Of a stretch of 64,000 nt of DNA, positions 1 to 7,718 are shown one piece after another. This DNA is from Gordonia sp. KTR9 (GTDB lineage: Bacteria > Actinomycetota > Actinomycetes > Mycobacteriales > Mycobacteriaceae). The stretch covers positions 248,001 to 312,000 of the forward strand of contig NC_018581.1 of NCBI RefSeq assembly GCF_000143885.2. The letters run 5' to 3'. Under the pieces are notes generated by a model, which did no database searches, had not been told where the DNA came from, and was given only the letters and a program-made list of their open reading frames with translations. Made by a program: the position numbers and the translations under genes. Positions within the stretch are counted from its first letter, which is position 1, and each line of letters starts with the position of its first letter.

Positions 1-423
1 GGCACGCAGCGACAGCGCTGTCGCCGCGGCGAGCCCCGCACCCGCGGAATCGCCGGACAGCACGAAGCTCCCCGAGGTCGCCGCGACCCATTCCGCGGCG
101 GCATGACAAGCCTGGGCGGCCGCCGGGTACGGATGCTCCGGGGCGAGGGGGTAGTCGACCGCGAGCACACGCGATCGGGTCTGTACCGCAACATGACTGA
201 GGAACGGAGCCCACGCGGCCGCGGACCCCAGCCGGAAGCCTCCGCCGTGCAGGTGGATGAGGGTCGGGCCGTCGGCGAACTGCGCGGGATCGATCCGGAG
301 GCCGGCGAAACCGGGTTCGGCCACCGAGGTCACCGTCGCATCGGGGTGGGGCGGCTGGGAACCCATTGCCGCCTCGATCTCGCCACGGCGGCGGTCGAGG
401 GCAGTTCCTGCGGGGGATGTCAT
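1..423 (-). CDS. Alpha/beta hydrolase, hormone-sensitive-lipase type (3' part outside window)
   Basis: Only the first 141 codons are in the window; the gene runs off the left edge. It should hydrolyse an ester or lactone in the cytosol. The translation shows HLHGGGF, the HGG oxyanion-hole motif of the HSL/acetyl-esterase family, then DYPLAPEHPYPAA and the nucleophile elbow GDSAGAG near residues 129-135. That order and spacing are typical of HSL family members of about 300 residues. The catalytic Asp and His would lie outside the window. It starts 44 nt downstream of the SDR stop, on the same strand as the BVMO/FMO genes. It is therefore probably the last step of that pathway, cleaving the ester made by the Baeyer-Villiger enzyme. 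Family call is firm; the substrate is inferred. Confidence 0.85.
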   Translation of the reverse strand, partial: MTSPAGTALDRRRGEIEAAMGSQPPHPDATVTSVAEPGFAGLRIDPAQFADGPTLIHLHGGGFRLGSAAAWAPFLSHVAVQTRSRVLAVDYPLAPEHPYPAAAQACHAAAEWVAATSGSFVLSGDSAGAGLAAATALSLRA

Positions 424-467
424 GTTTCGGCCTTTCCTCGGCGCCTGTCCGAGGGATCGTGTGTCGG

Positions 468-1211
468 TCAGTACTTGGTGAGTCCGCCGTCGGCGGCGAT
501 GGCGCCGCCGGTGATGAACCGCGCGTTGTCGGATACCAGGAATGCGATGAGGTGGGCGATCTCATCGGGGTGGGCGCGTCTGTCGAAGACTCCGGGAGTC
601 GTTCGTACCGAGGAGCCCTCCTTGCCCGCGGCGACCGCGAGCATGGGGGTGTCGACCATCCCGGGCATCACCGAGGTGCACCGGACACCGGATTCGGCAA
701 CTTGGTGGGCGATGGCGCGGGTGAGTGCGTTCACCCCTCCCTTGCTGGCCGGGTAGGCCGTACTCGACAGACCCATCACCGCTGCGGCCGACGAGACGTT
801 GACGACCGCGCCGGCGGTGTCGACGAGGCTCGGCATCGCCCGGCGGCACATCAGGAACGTGCCGCGGAGGTTCACCGCGATCACCCGGTCGAACGTCTTT
901 ACCGATGAATCCAGAATGCCGACATCGTCCGCGGAAGTGACCGCGGCGCTGTTGATCAGCGCGTCGAGGCCGCCGAACTCGTCGACGGCCCGTGTGACCG
1001 CCTCGTCGACGTCGGATTCATCCGCCACGTTCGCCCGGATCGACAGGTGCTCGCCTCCCTCGCGGGACGGGGGCATGGACTCCGGTGGGATCTCGTTGAC
1101 GTCGACCAGCGCCACCCGCCACCCTTGCTCGGCGAGCAGTCGGCTGACCGCGAGGCCGATCCCGGATCCGGCACCGGTGACGATCGCGGACTTCCCTTTC
1201 GCGCCGCTCAT
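468..1211 (-). CDS. Short-chain dehydrogenase/reductase (SDR)
   Basis: A classical SDR of 247 residues, expected to oxidise or reduce an alcohol/ketone with NAD(P). The cofactor motif TGAGSGIG is at residues 12-19. The catalytic Ser is at about 140, with Tyr153 and Lys157 in YPASK. The usual NNAG is NSAA here. The C-terminal ITGGAIAADGG is typical of the family. The start at 1211 is chosen because its ATG overlaps the stop of the upstream cyclase gene (ATGA), which implies translational coupling; a longer reading frame upstream is not needed. It is the fifth gene of the minus-strand catabolic operon. Its probable role is to make or remove the ketone acted on by the flavin monooxygenases, but this is inference from context. 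Confidence 0.9.
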   Translation of the reverse strand: MSGAKGKSAIVTGAGSGIGLAVSRLLAEQGWRVALVDVNEIPPESMPPSREGGEHLSIRANVADESDVDEAVTRAVDEFGGLDALINSAAVTSADDVGILDSSVKTFDRVIAVNLRGTFLMCRRAMPSLVDTAGAVVNVSSAAAVMGLSSTAYPASKGGVNALTRAIAHQVAESGVRCTSVMPGMVDTPMLAVAAGKEGSSVRTTPGVFDRRAHPDEIAHLIAFLVSDNARFITGGAIAADGGLTKY

Positions 1212-2191
1212 TTGATGGCGACCGGATTGATCGGCGAACCGACGCCGCCGGAGATCTTCAGAGGCGGTGCGACGACCTGGAACTCGTAGCGCCCATCGGC
1301 GGCACAATCGGCGGCGAGCGCCGTGAGGTCCCAGAACTCACCGAAAGACAAGCCCATCTCCCGCAGACAGAGAAGGTGCATCGGGAGCATGTTGCCGGGA
1401 ATCCCGGACGCGGCGTCCTCGATGGCACTGTTGTCGGCGGCAACCGCGGCGACGTGACGTTCCCGGAACCATGACGCGGTGCGCCAGTCGAGTCCCGCGC
1501 AGGGGGACCGGTCGCCGGTACCCACGAACTTCGAGACCCACCCGGTGTGGATGAGCACGACATCGCCTTCTCTGACCTCGACACCCTGCGCCTCCGCGGC
1601 CCGGCTGAGTTCGTCTGCGGTGATCGGTGTCCCGTGCGGGAGGAACGTGTCCTCCCCGCGGAGCCGGACGATGTCGAGGAGTACGCCCCGTGAGGTGACC
1701 CCTCGCGCGGCCACCTTGTCGATGCCGCAGCGGTACGCCCCGACGCTGGTGACCGTGTCCGCCGAGAAACCGTTGTAGAGCTGGTCGTCGTAGTACGCGT
1801 GGGAGAGCGCGTCCCACTGGGTCGCGGACTGGGTGTGCATGATGATCATGTCGTCGGTGAACCGCAGGATGTCCGACGACATGAAAGCGCTGAATTCCTG
1901 TGCCAGACCGTTGGTCTCCCACGACGGGAAGGTCTCGGCCATCGCGTGACGATCACCGCCGGTGATGGTCATCACGTGTAAGGGGTTGCGGCGGAACAGG
2001 TTGTCACCCTGGGGGCCCGTCGGCGCGAAGTCCATGCCCAGCTGGAACACGGCTCCCTTCCGGACGAGGTTCGCACTCTCGCGGACGACATCGGGAGTGA
2101 TGTAGTTGAGCGTGCCGATCTCGTCGTCGGAGCCCCAGACCCCCCAATTGCGTACCTGGGCGGCCATCTCGTGGAATTCGTCCATCGACAT
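1208..2191 (-). CDS. Cyclase-family / kynurenine-formamidase-like metal hydrolase
   Basis: A 327-residue protein of the putative cyclase family (PF04199), which includes metal-dependent amidohydrolases such as kynurenine formamidase and some polyketide cyclases. Supporting features are the N-terminal WGVWGSDDEIGTLNYIT, a central TQWDALSHAYY (in place of the usual metal-binding HxGTHxDxPxH), and GDVVLIHTGW. The first His/Thr of the canonical signature are changed, so metal binding may differ from kynurenine formamidase. ATG at 2191 is 5 nt after the FMO stop; a second ATG two codons later (2185) is possible. The stop overlaps the SDR start. In this operon it may open a ring or hydrolyse a lactone; the substrate cannot be read from the sequence. 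Confidence 0.8.
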   Translation of the reverse strand: MSMDEFHEMAAQVRNWGVWGSDDEIGTLNYITPDVVRESANLVRKGAVFQLGMDFAPTGPQGDNLFRRNPLHVMTITGGDRHAMAETFPSWETNGLAQEFSAFMSSDILRFTDDMIIMHTQSATQWDALSHAYYDDQLYNGFSADTVTSVGAYRCGIDKVAARGVTSRGVLLDIVRLRGEDTFLPHGTPITADELSRAAEAQGVEVREGDVVLIHTGWVSKFVGTGDRSPCAGLDWRTASWFRERHVAAVAADNSAIEDAASGIPGNMLPMHLLCLREMGLSFGEFWDLTALAADCAADGRYEFQVVAPPLKISGGVGSPINPVAIK

Positions 2192-2196
2192 GTCCG

Positions 2197-4008
2197 TCAC
2201 CCGACCAATCCGTTGAGGTGTGCCGCGATCTGGAGGGCGAGGAATCGACCGTAGCGGCGGACCTCGATGACCCCGCCGCCCGCGTACCAGAGGTGCGGAT
2301 ACCCGGACGGCTGGAAGATGAGCCCGCGCTCGTTGCGTGTGGAGTCGATGCCGTAGAACGCGTCGGTACTGTCCACGACCTCGTTGCCCAGGTACTTCCG
2401 CGAGCTCTCCCGCATGTCGAGGAAGCCGGTGGCGAGTACCACGAGGTCGGCTGCGAGTCGTGTCCCGTCGGTCAGCACCACCTCTTCGGCGGTGAAGTGG
2501 TCGAGGCCGACCCCGGAGCGGACGGCGACCTTGCCTTCGATGATCAGCTCGGACGCGCCGACGTTGACGTAGTAACCGCCCGGTCCGCCGGGGCGACACC
2601 CGAAGGACATCAGGCCGGCGCGCTCGCCCATACGCGGATCACCCATGCACACCGCGAAACCGGCGGCCTCGAGCCCGTCGAGCAACTCACGGTCCCCTTC
2701 GGCGATCGCCTCGGTCTGGGCCACCGCCATCTCGAGCAGGAGCGGCCACGGAATCGAATCCGATTGCAGATCCGCATAGTCCAGCGGAGGCGAATCCTCG
2801 CTGTAGGCCGACTCGAACAGGATCTTGTTCCCGTAGTCCCGGCTCAGCACGTAGGTCGGCCCTCGCTGCACCATCGTCACGTGGGCCCCGCCGTAGTGGA
2901 AGTCCTCGATGACGTCGTGCGCACTCGTGCCCGCGCCGATCACCACGACGTTGCGCCCCTCCCAGCCCTGGCCCGTCCTGTGCTCGCTGGAGTGGATGAC
3001 CGTGCCCTTGAACTCCTCGCGGCCGGGCACCTCGGGAACCCATGGCACGGACGAGGTTCCGGTGGCGACCACCAGGTGCTTCGGCCGCAGCGTGCGTTCA
3101 CCCGCGTCGGATCGCGTCACCACGGTCCAGCTCTGGGCGGCCGCGTCGAAGTCGGCGGAGAGGACCTCGGTGCCGGTCCAGACGTTCAGCTCCAGCGACT
3201 CCGCGTAGTTCTCCAGCCAGTTGGCGAACTTTCGCGCCGGTGTGTACACCGGCCAGCTGTCCGGGAAGGGAAAGTGCGGCAGGTGATCGCTGTACACCGG
3301 AGCATGGAGTACCAGAGACTCATATCGATCACGCCAGACATCACCGACCCGAGGCGTCTTCTCGACGACCAGGGTGTCGACACCCATCAGGCTCAGTGTG
3401 GACGCGAGCCCGAGCCCGTTCTGCGCACCGCCGATGACGAGGACCTCGGGATCCTCACGGTCGTGTGCGGTCGACTGTGCCCGGCTGTGATGCCAGGGGG
3501 TCTCGGTCGCGTGGCCGCTGGGCCGTGGTCGCCGATGGCGCACGGCGAGAGGTCGATCGAGCAACTCGGCGCCCTCGGTGAGGACGGTCCAGGCCCGCCA
3601 CCGGCCGTCGGGCTGCTCGACGAGGCGTGCGTGACCACGACCCCTCACCGTGTTCGTCGTAAAACCGAAGAAACCCTCGATCCACGTCGACCCCGGTGCC
3701 GGCGTGGTGAGCGCCGGGGCGATCCCGTCGTCCGGCTGCACCGAGGTGATGACCTCCGGACTCGACTCGACGAACGCGGACACGTCGGACGGTCCGTTGT
3801 GACTGGACAGCTGCCAGTCGAGGGCGACCATGTCCCGCCACCACACATGCGGGGTGAGAATCGTTCGCAGCGTAGCGGTGTCGCGGCCGACGACAGCGGT
3901 GGTGAAGGTCGCCAGCCATTCAGCGAACACGGCGCCGGCATCGCGCGCCGCGTCGGTGTCCGCGAGGGTCGCCGTTGTCGACTGGTCGATGGTCTGTTCA
4001 ATGGTCAT
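2197..4008 (-). CDS. Flavin-containing monooxygenase with N-terminal NTF2-like domain
   Basis: A 603-residue fusion. Residues about 20-165 look like a SnoaL/NTF2-like cone domain (AVFAEWLATFTTAVVGRDTATLRTIL, then WWRDMVALDW). From about 185 onward it is a group B FAD/NADPH monooxygenase. The FAD-binding stretch is VIGGAQNGLGLA (a GxGxxG variant), followed by GDVWRDRYESLVLH. The NADPH site is VVIGAGTSAHD, and the closing motif is DLVVLATGF. It should oxygenate a ketone, amine or sulfur compound using NADPH and O2. This domain pairing recurs in actinobacterial FMOs, where the small domain may bind substrate. It follows the BVMO and the small ORF and precedes the cyclase gene by 5 nt. A second oxygenase in one operon suggests sequential oxidations. 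Confidence 0.88.
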   Translation of the reverse strand: MTIEQTIDQSTTATLADTDAARDAGAVFAEWLATFTTAVVGRDTATLRTILTPHVWWRDMVALDWQLSSHNGPSDVSAFVESSPEVITSVQPDDGIAPALTTPAPGSTWIEGFFGFTTNTVRGRGHARLVEQPDGRWRAWTVLTEGAELLDRPLAVRHRRPRPSGHATETPWHHSRAQSTAHDREDPEVLVIGGAQNGLGLASTLSLMGVDTLVVEKTPRVGDVWRDRYESLVLHAPVYSDHLPHFPFPDSWPVYTPARKFANWLENYAESLELNVWTGTEVLSADFDAAAQSWTVVTRSDAGERTLRPKHLVVATGTSSVPWVPEVPGREEFKGTVIHSSEHRTGQGWEGRNVVVIGAGTSAHDVIEDFHYGGAHVTMVQRGPTYVLSRDYGNKILFESAYSEDSPPLDYADLQSDSIPWPLLLEMAVAQTEAIAEGDRELLDGLEAAGFAVCMGDPRMGERAGLMSFGCRPGGPGGYYVNVGASELIIEGKVAVRSGVGLDHFTAEEVVLTDGTRLAADLVVLATGFLDMRESSRKYLGNEVVDSTDAFYGIDSTRNERGLIFQPSGYPHLWYAGGGVIEVRRYGRFLALQIAAHLNGLVG

Positions 4009-4058
4009 GGGAGTGACTCACTTCTCGGGTGGGGTGGTGGATTGAGTGGCGGACATGG

Positions 4059-4202
4059 TCAGAGGCCGGAGGTGGGGTTGGCTTTGAGGTCCATTCGGTG
4101 CAGCGTGAGCGTCGCCCGGACGGCTCGGACGGCGTCATAGGTCGCCTGGCTGACGGGTCGCGCCAGCACTGCTGCGGCGACCAGGACGATCGTTGTTCTC
4201 AT
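4059..4202 (-). CDS. Small ORF, 47 residues, coupled to the BVMO gene
   Basis: A short reading frame whose ATG (4202-4200) overlaps the BVMO stop as ATGA. It is preceded at 8 nt by GAGGAG, a strong ribosome-binding site that would have no other use. The product begins MRTTIVLVAAAVLA, a short hydrophobic segment, and continues as a basic, Thr/Arg-rich tail. I do not recognise a family. It fills almost all the space between the two monooxygenase genes (50 nt remain before the FMO start). Coupling and the ribosome-binding site favour real translation. The short length and lack of homology that I can recall keep confidence moderate. It might be a small membrane-associated protein or only a translational bridge. 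Confidence 0.5.
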   Translation of the reverse strand: MRTTIVLVAAAVLARPVSQATYDAVRAVRATLTLHRMDLKANPTSGL

Positions 4203-5761
4203 GAGTGTGTCTCCTCGCGTTCGCGGCCGGGTGTGTGGTCGAAATCGGAGCCGGAATGAGCTGCGACGGTGCCGTTCGTGGATGAACTGAGATGAAAGCC
4301 GTAGCGCCACAGCGGCCAGCGCAGGAGCTTGGTCAGAATCGCGTAGCTGATCACGCCTTCCGGCCACTGCGTGCTGATGCGCCCGGACGCGCTGCGGTAG
4401 TAGTTGTTCTCGAACTCGAACGTGGTGCCTCGCAGTCTCCGCTGCAGAAGCCGGTCGTACAGGGCGAGTGCCCAGGGCCGGATCTCGACAGTCGATGCCC
4501 GACGACGCGCGGCGGAGGCGATGGCGGCAACCGTGTAGTCGATCTGGAGCTCGAGGTTCGACACGATCGTGCCGCCGTTGGTGTTCGGCCCGTAGAGGAT
4601 GAAGAAGTTGGGGACCTCGGCGGCCATCACTCCGAGGAACGCGGTTTCGTCGCCGTTCCATCTGGCGTGCAACGTCTTACCGCCCTGGGTGACCACGTCG
4701 TAGGTCGTCAGGAAGTCGGCCTTGAAGCCGGTGGCGAGGACGAGTGCGTCAAGGGCGTGATGCTCGCCGTTCGCGTCGATGACCCCATCGGCGTCGACCC
4801 CTTTGACTCCGCGGGGGATCAGGCTGACGTTGGCCTTGCGCAGCGCGGGATAGAAGTCGTCGGAGATGACCGGCCGCTTGCCGGCGAACGGGTGCGTGGG
4901 TGTCACCGCCTCGATCAGGTCGGGCCGGCCGTCGAGTACGCGGTGGATGTGGGCGAGTGCGCCCGCCCGCGCTGCCGTGTTGACCGCGGTGCCCTCTCGC
5001 CAGAGCGCTCCACCGACCTGGTCACGTTCGCGCAGCAGCAGGAACTTGGTGCGTAGAAAACGTTGTGCGAAGCGGGATTCGAGCGCTTTCCGTTCGGCGG
5101 CGGTGTACTCGCGGGAGTTCTTGGGGACCACCCACCCCGGCTCGCGCTGGAAGACGACGACGTCGCCGGCGATGTCGGAGAGTGCCGGGACCAGCTGGGC
5201 GGCCGTGGAGCCGGAACCCACGACGCCGACCGTGCGACCGGTCAGATCGATCGAGTTGTCCCACTGCGCCGAATGGAACACCGGGCCGCGGAAGTCCGCC
5301 AGCCCCTCCCAATCGGGGAATTTGGGATCACCGAGCAACCCGACCGCGCTGATGACGTGTTGAGCAGTCGTGATCGGCTTCCCGTCGGACCAGATGGTGT
5401 ACTCCTGGCGCGCCTCGTTCCAGACGACCCGCTCCACCTTCACCCCGAATCGGATGTGACCGCGCAGGTCGTACTTGCTCAGCACGGCCTCGAGGTACTC
5501 CTGCAATTCGGCCTGACGCACGTGGGTCCGCGACCACTTCCACGGCATCCACGAGTACGAGTACAACACCGAGGGCGTATCGACCTCGGCCCCGGGATAC
5601 CGGTTGTGCCACCAGGTTCCACCGGGGCCGGGTGCCTGCTCCAACAGGGTCACCCGCGTGAAGCCGGCCTCCTTCAGCTTCGCCAGTGCGCCGATGCCGC
5701 CGAATCCACCACCGACGATCGCGATGGTGGGTTGCGGTGATGGTCGAGGTCGAAAGCGCAC
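4199..5761 (-). CDS. Baeyer-Villiger-type flavin monooxygenase
   Basis: A 520-residue FAD- and NADPH-dependent monooxygenase. The FAD motif GGGFGG is at residues 17-22, followed by GGTWWHNRYPGAEVD, which is characteristic of type I Baeyer-Villiger enzymes. The family signature FxGxxxHxxxW is present as FRGPVFHSAQW, ending in D rather than P. The NADPH motif is VVGSGSTAAQ. Such enzymes insert oxygen next to a ketone to give an ester or lactone, which fits the esterase at the operon's end. GTG at 5761 is taken as start because AGGAGG lies 4 nt upstream. It is the promoter-proximal gene of the minus-strand operon, divergent from the IclR regulator. Whether cyclic or linear ketones are used is not visible. 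Confidence 0.9.
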   Translation of the reverse strand: MRFRPRPSPQPTIAIVGGGFGGIGALAKLKEAGFTRVTLLEQAPGPGGTWWHNRYPGAEVDTPSVLYSYSWMPWKWSRTHVRQAELQEYLEAVLSKYDLRGHIRFGVKVERVVWNEARQEYTIWSDGKPITTAQHVISAVGLLGDPKFPDWEGLADFRGPVFHSAQWDNSIDLTGRTVGVVGSGSTAAQLVPALSDIAGDVVVFQREPGWVVPKNSREYTAAERKALESRFAQRFLRTKFLLLRERDQVGGALWREGTAVNTAARAGALAHIHRVLDGRPDLIEAVTPTHPFAGKRPVISDDFYPALRKANVSLIPRGVKGVDADGVIDANGEHHALDALVLATGFKADFLTTYDVVTQGGKTLHARWNGDETAFLGVMAAEVPNFFILYGPNTNGGTIVSNLELQIDYTVAAIASAARRRASTVEIRPWALALYDRLLQRRLRGTTFEFENNYYRSASGRISTQWPEGVISYAILTKLLRWPLWRYGFHLSSSTNGTVAAHSGSDFDHTPGREREETHS

Positions 5762-5806
5762 AGGTCCTCCTGCTGAATCGATTGAGTGAGCCGCCGGCGC
5801 GGAAGT

Positions 5807-5842
5807 GTTCGTATAGTCGAACGGCTTGTCTTATAGTTCGAA
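5807..5842. promoter_or_regulatory. Probable operator in the BVMO/IclR divergent promoter region
   Basis: The 222-bp gap between the BVMO and IclR starts contains an inverted repeat GTTCG-6 nt-CGAAC (5807-5822). Twenty bp further is a second, related site, TATAGTTCGAAT (5832-5843), containing the palindrome TTCGAA. The segment TATAGT-CGAA is thus repeated in direct orientation. A third small palindrome, TGTGTCACA, sits at 5856-5864. The arrangement is what one expects for an IclR-type autoregulated divergent promoter, but binding is inferred. Confidence 0.45.
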
Positions 5843-5983
5843 TGCTGCCATGATGTGTGTCACAGGTCAACCCCCGTCGACGTTTGGTTCACATCACCTC
5901 GCGCACTGCGGAGCCGGTCGCCCTGATCGACCGGTACGTTGTCGATACAGGTTGAGTGTCAAGGGATCAGGAGGTCCTCGGGA

Positions 5984-6877
5984 ATGTCCAATCCGACGCG
6001 CCGGGTCGTCGACGTGCTGAACTTTCTCGCCAGGAGGTCCGAACGGAGCTACTCGCTGTCGGAGCTCGCGCGAGAACTCGACATCAGCAAATCGACGCTC
6101 CATCCCCTGGTGGAAACGCTTGTGGAAGCGGGATATCTCCTGCGCGACAGTGAGAAGCTGCTGCATCTGGGGCCGGTGCTCACCGGTGTGGGGCAGGCTG
6201 CTCTCGGGCATCGAGGAGAGCTGGTCGACGTCCTGAGATCCGAGATGGCCGAGATCGCGCGCCACTACGACGCACACTGTGTACTCACCGCCGAGCTCGG
6301 TGGCTGGATCGTCCCCATCGCGGCGTCGGGCGACCCCTCGCGTGTGACCACACTGTTCCGGATCGGTGCGCGGACCCAGCCGTTCGCACCACCGCTGGGA
6401 GTGCTGTTCCTGCCCGGGCGTCGAATGGGTGAGATCCAGGACTGGTTCTCGCACAGCACATCCGATCCGTCACCTCGAGAGGTGGATGCGGTGATGAGCG
6501 CGCTGGACTTCCTGCGATCGCAGGGTGTCGCGGCGGCGGCACGGACCGACGCCAAAGCGCGGGCGGAGCGGCTGATGCTGGGTCCGACCGCTCCTGGGTC
6601 GACGCGGGACGACGAGTCCGTGGTCAGCGACTTCGTGCAACAGCTACGTGAAACGCAGTATCTCATCACGGATTTCGACTACCCCGACGCCCGTGAGATC
6701 GAGTGGGTCGGCATCCCGCTCATGAATCGTCAGGAACGAGTGGACGTCGCCCTGTGCGTGGTCAATTTCCCCGGGGCACTCACCGGGCACGATGTGCTCG
6801 ACGTCGGCAACGACCTGCGCGACCGGATGTCACGCATCAGCGGGATCACCGTGTCTCCGCCCCGCGTTCGTACGTGA
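5984..6877 (+). CDS. IclR-family transcriptional regulator
   Basis: A 297-residue regulator. The N-terminal winged helix-turn-helix is clear: residues about 5-60, with SLSELARELDISKSTLHPLVETLVEAGYLLRD, written here in the usual IclR pattern (ELA...SKST.H..L.TL...GY). The rest matches the effector-binding half only loosely. It is likely to sense a pathway metabolite and control the divergent monooxygenase operon and its own downstream SDR. ATG at 5984 is chosen because AGGAGG lies 9 nt upstream; an in-frame ATG 45 nt earlier has no ribosome-binding site. The SDR at 6929 follows after 51 nt in the same direction. Confidence 0.85.
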   Translation: MSNPTRRVVDVLNFLARRSERSYSLSELARELDISKSTLHPLVETLVEAGYLLRDSEKLLHLGPVLTGVGQAALGHRGELVDVLRSEMAEIARHYDAHCVLTAELGGWIVPIAASGDPSRVTTLFRIGARTQPFAPPLGVLFLPGRRMGEIQDWFSHSTSDPSPREVDAVMSALDFLRSQGVAAAARTDAKARAERLMLGPTAPGSTRDDESVVSDFVQQLRETQYLITDFDYPDAREIEWVGIPLMNRQERVDVALCVVNFPGALTGHDVLDVGNDLRDRMSRISGITVSPPRVRT

Positions 6878-6928
6878 ACCTGACTCCCCACTCGGGGAGC
6901 AACCAATCAGCTATGGAGGTGTCGTCCG

Positions 6929-7672
6929 ATGGTCGACGGCGAGAACAGAGTGGCGGTCGTGCTCGGATGCGGCCCCGACATCGGACGGGCGTGCGCCGAA
7001 CAGCTCGCTCGTGATGGGAACCACGTCGTATGCCTCGATCGCGATCTCGCGGCCGCCGAGGCATCGGCGCAGGCGCTGCACCACGTCGGATGTGAGGCCT
7101 CGGCCGCCACTGTCGACGTGACCGACCGGGAGTCCGTCCGAGTCGCCCTGCGCGAGGTCGTCGCTCACCACGGGCGGATCGACATCGTCGTGAACGTGGT
7201 GGGTGGGTCGACCTGGGCGCTGGTGGACGAGTTCACCGATGACGACTGGGACAGGTCCATGCAACTCAACCTGCGCCAGCAATGGGTTGTGGCACAGGAA
7301 GTCCTGGGCATCCTGCCTTCGGGCGGGTCGATCGTCGCCATCGCCTCGGTCAGTGGGTTGTCCGCCGCTCCGCACCACGGCGCCTACGGCGCGGCGAAGG
7401 CCGGTCTCATCGCCCTCGTGAAGACCCTGGCCCTCGAGAACGCTGCCCGCGGGATCACGGTCAACGCCATCGCTCCGGGCTCGATCGCCACCGCGGCCCG
7501 TACTGACGACGAGGGGCTCGTCGACCGGATTCCGATGGGCCGGCGTGGCGACCCGAGCGAGATCGGTTCCGTCGCCGCGTTCTTGGCGTCCCCAGCCGCG
7601 AGTTACATCACCGGCCAGGTCCTCGTCGTCGACGGCGGGGCCAGTGTGAAACACCCGCTGCAAGCAGTGTGA
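6929..7672 (+). CDS. SDR family oxidoreductase
   Basis: A 247-residue classical SDR with a slightly divergent cofactor motif (LGCGPDIG at 12-19 in place of TGxxxGIG), catalytic Ser at about 140, and Tyr153/Lys157 in [15 protein letters not shown] and [11 protein letters not shown] are standard family segments. The NNAG motif is NVVGG. GGAGGTG lies 7 nt before the ATG. It is downstream of the IclR gene and convergent with the first emb gene, 46 nt away. It probably performs another alcohol/ketone step of the island and is likely co-regulated with it. The exact substrate is unknown. Confidence 0.9.
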   Translation: MVDGENRVAVVLGCGPDIGRACAEQLARDGNHVVCLDRDLAAAEASAQALHHVGCEASAATVDVTDRESVRVALREVVAHHGRIDIVVNVVGGSTWALVDEFTDDDWDRSMQLNLRQQWVVAQEVLGILPSGGSIVAIASVSGLSAAPHHGAYGAAKAGLIALVKTLALENAARGITVNAIAPGSIATAARTDDEGLVDRIPMGRRGDPSEIGSVAAFLASPAASYITGQVLVVDGGASVKHPLQAV

Positions 7673-7718
7673 TGTGGGCGCGGCAGGCACGTCGATGCCA
7701 CCAGATGCACTCGTCTGA

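Noticed and set aside
2218..4140. 640-codon plus-strand frame over the FMO gene
   Set aside because: It is an antisense frame of high-GC coding DNA. Its translation is Arg/Gly/Val-rich low-complexity text with no family motifs, while the minus strand encodes a clear FMO.
5956..6153. 65-codon plus-strand frame at the IclR start
   Set aside because: It lies inside the IclR gene in another frame and shows no motif; the IclR frame has the ribosome-binding site and helix-turn-helix.
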